From Apodemus sylvaticus (Eukaryota > Chordata > Mammalia > Rodentia > Muridae): a stretch of 64,000 nucleotides of DNA. Made by a program: the position numbers and the translations under genes. The DNA is taken from positions 139,344,596 to 139,408,595 of the forward strand of contig NC_067495.1 in NCBI RefSeq assembly GCF_947179515.1. Direction: 5' to 3'. Position 1 is the first letter of the stretch; every line of letters begins with the position of its first letter. Below the pieces are notes generated by a model. It was not told the DNA's origin. It saw only the letters and a list, made by a program, of their open reading frames with translations, and did no database searches. Below, piece after piece: positions 59,027-64,000 of this stretch.

Positions 59027-59391
59027 TAACCAGACAAACAAGAGCTCCCAAGGACTAAACTACCAACTGTAGAGTATACATGGAAGGACTCATGGCTCAA
59101 GTTATATATATATAGCAGAGGGGAGGCCCTTGGTCCTGTGAAGGCTCGATACCCCAGCATGAAGGGATGGTAGAGTAGTGAAGCAGAAATGGGTGTAAGG
59201 GTAGGGAGCACCCCTATAGTGGCAAAGGGGAGGAGGGATGGGAGGGGGATTGCTGAGGGGAAACCAGAAAGGGGGACACCATTTGAAATGTAAATAAATA
59301 AAATAACCAATTAGAGAGAGGATGGAAGGAAGGAAGGAAGGAAGGAAGGAAGGAAGGAAGGAAGGAAGGAAGGAAAGAAGGAAGGAAGGAA
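59027..59391 (+). mobile_element. 3'UTR-only L1 nested in ORF2, with GGAA tail
   Basis: CAAGAGCTCCCAAGGACTAAAC, AGGCCCTTGGTCCTGTG and CCATTTGAAATGTAAATAAAT identify the older 3'UTR subfamily. The body is ~285 bp. In place of a pure A tail it ends in (GGAA)n at 59324-59391. ORF2 of the host is present on both sides. TSD not clear. Confidence 0.78.
59324..59391. repeat. (GGAA)n tract
   Basis: About 15 GGAA units with one AAAG interruption, at the 3' end of the nested L1. Confidence 0.95.
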
Positions 59392-60185
59392 AATATCAAA
59401 AATGGACAAATTTCCCATGCTCATGTTTCAGTAGGATTAATATAGTGAAAATAGCCATCTTACCAAAAGCAATATCTACAGATTCAATGCAATTCCAATT
59501 AAAATCCCCATACAGTTTTAGAAACTTTAGGGAGCTCAATTGTCATCTTCATACAGGAAAAAAAAAAACAAAAAACAAAAAACAAAAAACAAACAAACAA
59601 ACAAAAAACTCCAGGTTAGACAAATCAATCTCGAACAATAAAAGGAATTTGTAAAGGTATCACCATCCCTAACCTCAAGCTGTACTACAGAGCAATACTA
59701 ATAAAAATTGCATGGTACTGAAATAGAAACAGACAGGTTGATCAATGGACATAGAAGTATACACATACCCATGGAAATTTGTCTTTTTGACAAAGAAGAC
59801 AAAACCATAAACTGGAAAAAAGAAAGCATCTTCATCAAATGATGCTGGTCTAACTGGATATCTGAGTGTAGAAAAATAGTCTATATTTATCACCCTGTAA
59901 AAAATTCGAGTGCAAATGGATACAAGACCTCAACATAAAATTTTGTCAAAAGCTTTTTTTTTCATCTGATAAGAAAATTACATATTTTTATTATTGTCTG
60001 TTATTGTAGTAGATTAGTTCATTCATTTATGTCTATTGAACTATATTGGAACATCTAGGATAAACACAATTTGATCATTGTTAGATAAGTATATGAAGTG
60101 TTCCTTGAATTCAATTTGTGATCAATTTATTGAGAATTGTTGTATCTATGTTCATAAGGGAAGTTAATGTCTAATTTTACTTTTC

Positions 60186-60340
60186 TTTCTTTCTTTTTGT
60201 TTCCTTCCTTCCTTCCTTCCTTCCTTCCTTCCTTCCTTCCTTCCTTCCTTCCTTCCTTCCTTCCTTTCTTTCTTTCTTTCTTTTTTCTTTTTTCTTTCTT
60301 TCTTTCCTTACTGTCTGTCTTTCTGTCTTTCTTTCCACTT
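60186..60340. repeat. (TTCC)n(CTTT)n tract
   Basis: TTCC units from 60201 to 60265, then CTTT-type units and a CTGT/CTTT stretch to about 60335. It is complementary to the GGAA tract at 59324-59391. Confidence 0.95.
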
Positions 60341-60660
60341 ATTTTGTTGGTGTCCATATAGGTTTAGTATCAGTATAATAAACACAACATAAAGACAGTT
60401 AAGAAATGTCTCCTCAGTTTCTTTTTGAAAAATAATTTGAGGAATATTGACATTTGGTCTATGAAGGCATAATTCTATGCTGAATTTATCTGGCTCATAC
60501 TTTCTTTGGTAGGAGACTTAATTATAAGTTTCTATTCTACTAGGAGTTGCTTATATGCTTATGCTATTTATTTTATCTTGATTTAACTTATATAAATCAT
60601 ATATTTCTACCCATTTATTAACTTCTACTTTTTGAAGTTTAATGAAATACAGATTTTTAT

Positions 60661-61739
60661 TTTATTTTTTGACTTTTTTCTTTTTTCTTTGTTTATTTAC
60701 ATTTCAAATGGTATCCCTATTTCCAGGTTACCCACCTGAAACCCCCATCCCATCCCCCTTACCCCTGCTCACACACCCCCAATTTCCTGACTTCCATTCC
60801 CCTATTTTGGGGAATTGAGTTTTCACAGGACCAATGGCCTCTCCATTCATTGATGTCTGAAATGGTCATCTTCTGCTACATATGTAGTTGGAGCCATGGG
60901 TCTCTCCATGTGTACTCTTTGGTTAGTAGTTTAGTCCTTGGGAGCTCTGGGGGAACTAGTTGGTACATATTATTGTTCCTCCTACAGGGGTGCAAACCTC
61001 TTCAGCTCCTTGGGTCCTTTCTCTACCTGCTCCATTGGGAACCCTATGCTCAGTCTATTGGTTGGCTCTGAGCCATGGGTATTTCAATCCACTTTCCAAT
61101 AAGGATCAAAGTATGCACACTTAGGTTTTCCTTCTTCTTGAGCTTCATATGGTCTGTGAGTCTTGGGTATTCCAAACGTTTGGGCTAATATCCACTTAGC
61201 AGCAAGTTCATACTGTGTATGTTCTTTTGTGGTTGGGTTACCTCACTCAGGATGATATTTTCTAGCTCCATCCATTTACCTAAGAATTTCATGAATTCAT
61301 TGTTTTTAATGGCTGAGTAGTACTCCATTGTGTAAATGTACCACATTTTCTGTATCCATTCCTCTGTTGAGGAACGTCTGCGTTCTTTCCAGCTTCTGGC
61401 TATTAAAAATAAGGCTGGTATGAACATAGTGGAGCATGTGTCCTTATTACATGTTGGAGAATCTTCTGGGTATATGCCCAGGAGTGGTATAGCAGGGTCC
61501 TCAGGTAGTGCTATGTCCAATTTTCTGAGGAACTGCCAAGTGATTTCCAGAGTGTTTTTACCAGCTTGCAATCCCACCAGCAATTGAGGAGTGTTCATCT
61601 TTTCCCACATCCTCTCCAGCATCTGCTGTTCCAAGTTTGTGATCTTAGCCATTCTGCCTGGTGTGAGGTAGAATCTCAGGGTTGTTTTGATTTGCATTTC
61701 CTTGGTGGTTAAGGATATTGAACATTTCTGTTAAGTGTG
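60661..61739 (-). mobile_element. Nested L1: ORF2 C-terminus + 3'UTR with internal deletion
   Basis: T-rich start (60661-60695), TTTCAAATGGTATCCC, GTGTACTCTTTGGTTAG and CTCAGTCTATTGGTTGG. The UTR then skips (near 61075) to GTATGCACACTTAGG and the ORF2 end. ORF2 reads on the minus strand from about 61735 to its stop at 61185-61187, partly open (170 codons), but the cysteine motif is destroyed (LERMWEKMNTP in place of CWRGCGERGTL). The host ORF2 continues on both sides. TSD not identified. Confidence 0.82.
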
Positions 61740-62640
61740 TCCCTGTGATTCTCCAGATATCATCTTTAATATTTTCCATTGCATACTTAATTTTATTTGG
61801 ATCTTCATGATCGATCTTTAGTGTCATTCAGATCAATGTTTATCAATACTGTTATTTTTTCAAAGAAACAACTCTGATTCTGATTTCACTGATTCTTTGT
61901 AATTTTTTTTCTGTTTTACTGATTTCAAGTCTGATTCTTGATATTTCTTCATATCTTTTGATATTATTTTTATTTTGTTTCTTGAGCTTTCAAGTAAGTC
62001 ATTAGGTTAGTAATATGGGATTACTCCAGGTTGTTCTTGTTTTATATAGGCAATTAATATTATGACTGTGTCTCTTAGAACAGCCTTTATCCTGTCTCAT
62101 ACAATTGGGTATATTGCTTTTTCATTTTCATTGATATTTAAAAAGGTTATAGTTTCCTTCTTTAATGCAGTCTTAGATATATTTTTGTTCAGTAGTGAGT
62201 TAAGACTCACTGAATTTTTTTTCTTTTTATAATTTCTGCTATTCTCTTTGTACTGATATCCAGCTGTAACCCATGGTGGTCATAGCATAGTTTGTTTCAG
62301 ATATTTATAGGACTGTTGAGGCTTTTCTGGTGTTTTAATATATGGTCAGTTTTGGATAAAGTTCTTTGAGCTGCTGACAAGATAGTATATTCTTAGTATT
62401 TGGGTAGAATGTTCTGTGGAGGTATGCCAGGTTGTTTTGATTCATGGTGTTACTTAATGCCGGAGTTTTGCGTTTTGATTTTTGCCTTGTCTACTGGCAA
62501 GAGTCATGTATTGAAGTTGTCCACCTTAATTTTGTTAGGAGAAATGTGTGGTTTTAGCTGACATAATATTTATGAACTTGTGTAACATAGTGTTGGTGAA
62601 CAATATTTAAAATTGTAGTATCCTCTTGGACATTTTTTGC

Positions 62641-64000
62641 TTAATATGTGTGTAGTGTCTCTAAATCTCTTTTGCTTAGTTTTGTTTAAAGCATGCTTGT
62701 ATATTTAAAAAAGGATTTATTTAATAAGCACAATAATGCTAGGTCAAATATACAAGTAATATTAAAGGCTATTTATAGATCTAAAGATAGACTACAACAA
62801 TTTGGTCCCAGACCTATAATATTCCAGCTCTCTCCAATCACAGACAAGTTATAATTAGTCACTCGGCTGTGCATAAACTTTAATACAGGTGTGACATTAT
62901 TTATGTTATTTTTTTGTTTTGGTAATTTTAAGAAACACTGATTTCCATTATTGTCTTAAGCAATCTCTTTATAGTGGCTTAAAGTTTTCAATGTGGGGCT
63001 CTTCTATCTCTTTAGGTTTACTTTATTCCTGTGTATTTTTGTTAGTTCTTAGAGAGTTTGTTTTAATAGTCTCAAATAGAAGCACATAGAAATAACCAAC
63101 TTGCACTCTAATTTGATAGGAAAAATACATTTTTGCAATTCTATGCAAAGGCATCATCAGAAGATGCCTACTGGACTTTTATTATAGCTCAGAAGTAATG
63201 GGTGTATACCTAAAGTACTCTCAGTGAAAAATAAATACAGAGTAATAAAATCCCCAAGCCAGGGATATATCTGTACAGACCTCCCAGTAAGGTCAACGTA
63301 CCTACACATTTTGCAGATGGCAATGAATATCAAGTGAGAATCTGGATTGTATCCCTCTTTCCGTTCTAGGGTCAAATCAGGAGAAAAAAAGCCCAGCTGA
63401 AATGAAGGTATAAATAAGAGTTATTGTAAAACTGACTGTGTATATACTTCAATTCAGAGCTCCTTTGAAACTCTGTAGATCTGCAAGTCAGACTTGACAT
63501 GAAATATTTTCTTTTTGGAAGAAAAGATTTGTCAGCCTCTCTTTGATTCACAGCAACTAGATTCAGCTTCACCTATCACCTTGAAGTCAGTCTTCCAACA
63601 ATTGCAGGCACTAATAGCATTTGGTTTCTTTCATTGATTTTTCAAACTGAAAGCAGAACCTTTTTCTGAGTGGCATATGCTATTGTACCTTGCTCCAGTT
63701 CTCCTTAGCCCCTTCCATTACCCTGTTATGCTGCTCAAATGCTTAATTACCCTCTGGATACAGCTATGACAGCTCAAAAGCACAGCTTTGACTGCCATGG
63801 TTCCCCACTAGCACCACATTCTTTCACTGTTATGTCTTTTTCTTCTTTTTTTTCATTTTTTTTTTACTCTTCTGCTTGTTGTCTCTACTACTTGACTATT
63901 CATTGTTCTCTTTTATGCTTTAGTAGTGTTTTAGCTGAATTTATTTCTGAATGTGAATTCAAAGTGACACATATTAGATGACTAAACTTTGATGAATTTC
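62641..64000. other. Intergenic sequence, nothing recognised
   Basis: No repeat family or gene was recognised to the window end. T-rich runs lie at 63838-63866. The 80-codon frame at 63739 has no recognisable domain. Confidence 0.5.

Larger units (their letters stand above)
58819..59935 (+). pseudogene. L1 ORF2 fragment (after RT active site), interrupted
   Basis: 58819-59026 and 59392-59935 are sense ORF2. The first part has ACTCAAATAAATCAG, ACTCTAACCAAGCAAGTG and GACAAGAATTTCAAATCTC. The second part has CATGCTCATGTTTCAGTAGG, AGATTCAATGCAATTCC and TACTACAGAGCAATAC. The two parts join correctly once the nested element is removed. An A/AAAAAC tract (59559-59610) further disrupts it. It ends at about 59935 against opposite-strand ORF2, with no 3'UTR of its own. 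Confidence 0.8.
59936..62640 (-). pseudogene. Old L1 ORF2 fragments (RT to endonuclease side), interrupted
   Basis: 59936-60185, 60345-60660 and about 61740-62640 are antisense ORF2. 59936 starts TTTTGTCAAAAGC (complement of the KAFDK-coding stretch). 60360-60640 is the upstream RT region. 61850-62600 is further upstream. Stops are frequent. It meets the + strand ORF2 at 59935 tail to tail. It is interrupted by a TTCC/CTTT tract and by the L1 at 60661-61739. Confidence 0.7.

Noticed and set aside
63739..63981. 80-codon frame near the right edge as a small gene
   Set aside because: Low-complexity T-rich middle, no conserved domain, no promoter signals. It is not distinguishable from chance.

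Overview
This window is nuclear genomic DNA from a murid rodent, most likely rat (Rattus). The main evidence is a set of L1 (LINE-1) 3' ends of the rat type. They carry the ORF2 C-terminus, then a G-rich polypurine 3'UTR, the motif GAAATGTAAATAAA and an A-rich tail. Alongside them are rodent SINEs (B1, B2/B3, B4/RSINE-like, PB1-like), many long 3'UTR remnants of older rodent L1s (called Lx-type here), and long CA/GA, GGAA and AT microsatellites. I found no intact protein-coding gene, no exon set, no CpG island, no CRISPR array and no bacterial or phage architecture. The sequence is AT-rich, LINE-rich and SINE-poor, as in an intergenic gene desert or long intron.

Layout. 1-590 holds the 3' end of a young L1 entering from the left. 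2.4-7.6 kb is a patchwork of L1/Lx 3' ends. 9.1-13.4 kb is a composite minus-strand L1 with 5'UTR, ORF1 and ORF2 remnants. 14.4-19.0 kb has SINE fragments, an ORF2 scrap, microsatellites and a probable solo LTR. 20.0-20.5 kb holds a full-length RPL21 processed pseudogene on the minus strand. 22.8-25.36 kb is an L1 with a 5' inversion and a clean target-site duplication (TSD). 26.5-29.5 kb has a B1 and an Lx-type L1. 30.7-32.1 kb is an L1 with another L1 nested in it. 34.1-39.5 kb is an old L1 carrying three younger insertions. 42.4-48.5 kb has a B2/B3, Lx 3'UTRs and compound microsatellites. 49.46-50.17 kb is a second young rat L1 3' end. 51.5-52.95 kb is an L1 between long direct repeats. 53.83-54.61 kb is a third 5'-inverted L1 with TSD. 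55.8 kb has a B4/RSINE-like SINE. 58.5-62.6 kb is a tangle of L1 ORF2 pieces with two nested L1s and complementary GGAA/TTCC tracts. The gaps between these look like unique non-coding DNA.

The history is one of repeated L1 retrotransposition. Three inserts (22.8, 35.75 and 53.84 kb) have the twin-priming structure, each with a different junction type: duplication, deletion, and snap-back with deletion. Several elements are nested, which gives a relative order of insertion. L1 machinery also explains the RPL21 retrocopy and the SINEs. I see no convincing new biological system. The most informative material is the fine structure of the L1 insertions and the repeats that arose inside them. Family names are from memory of rodent repeat structure and were not checked against a repeat library.
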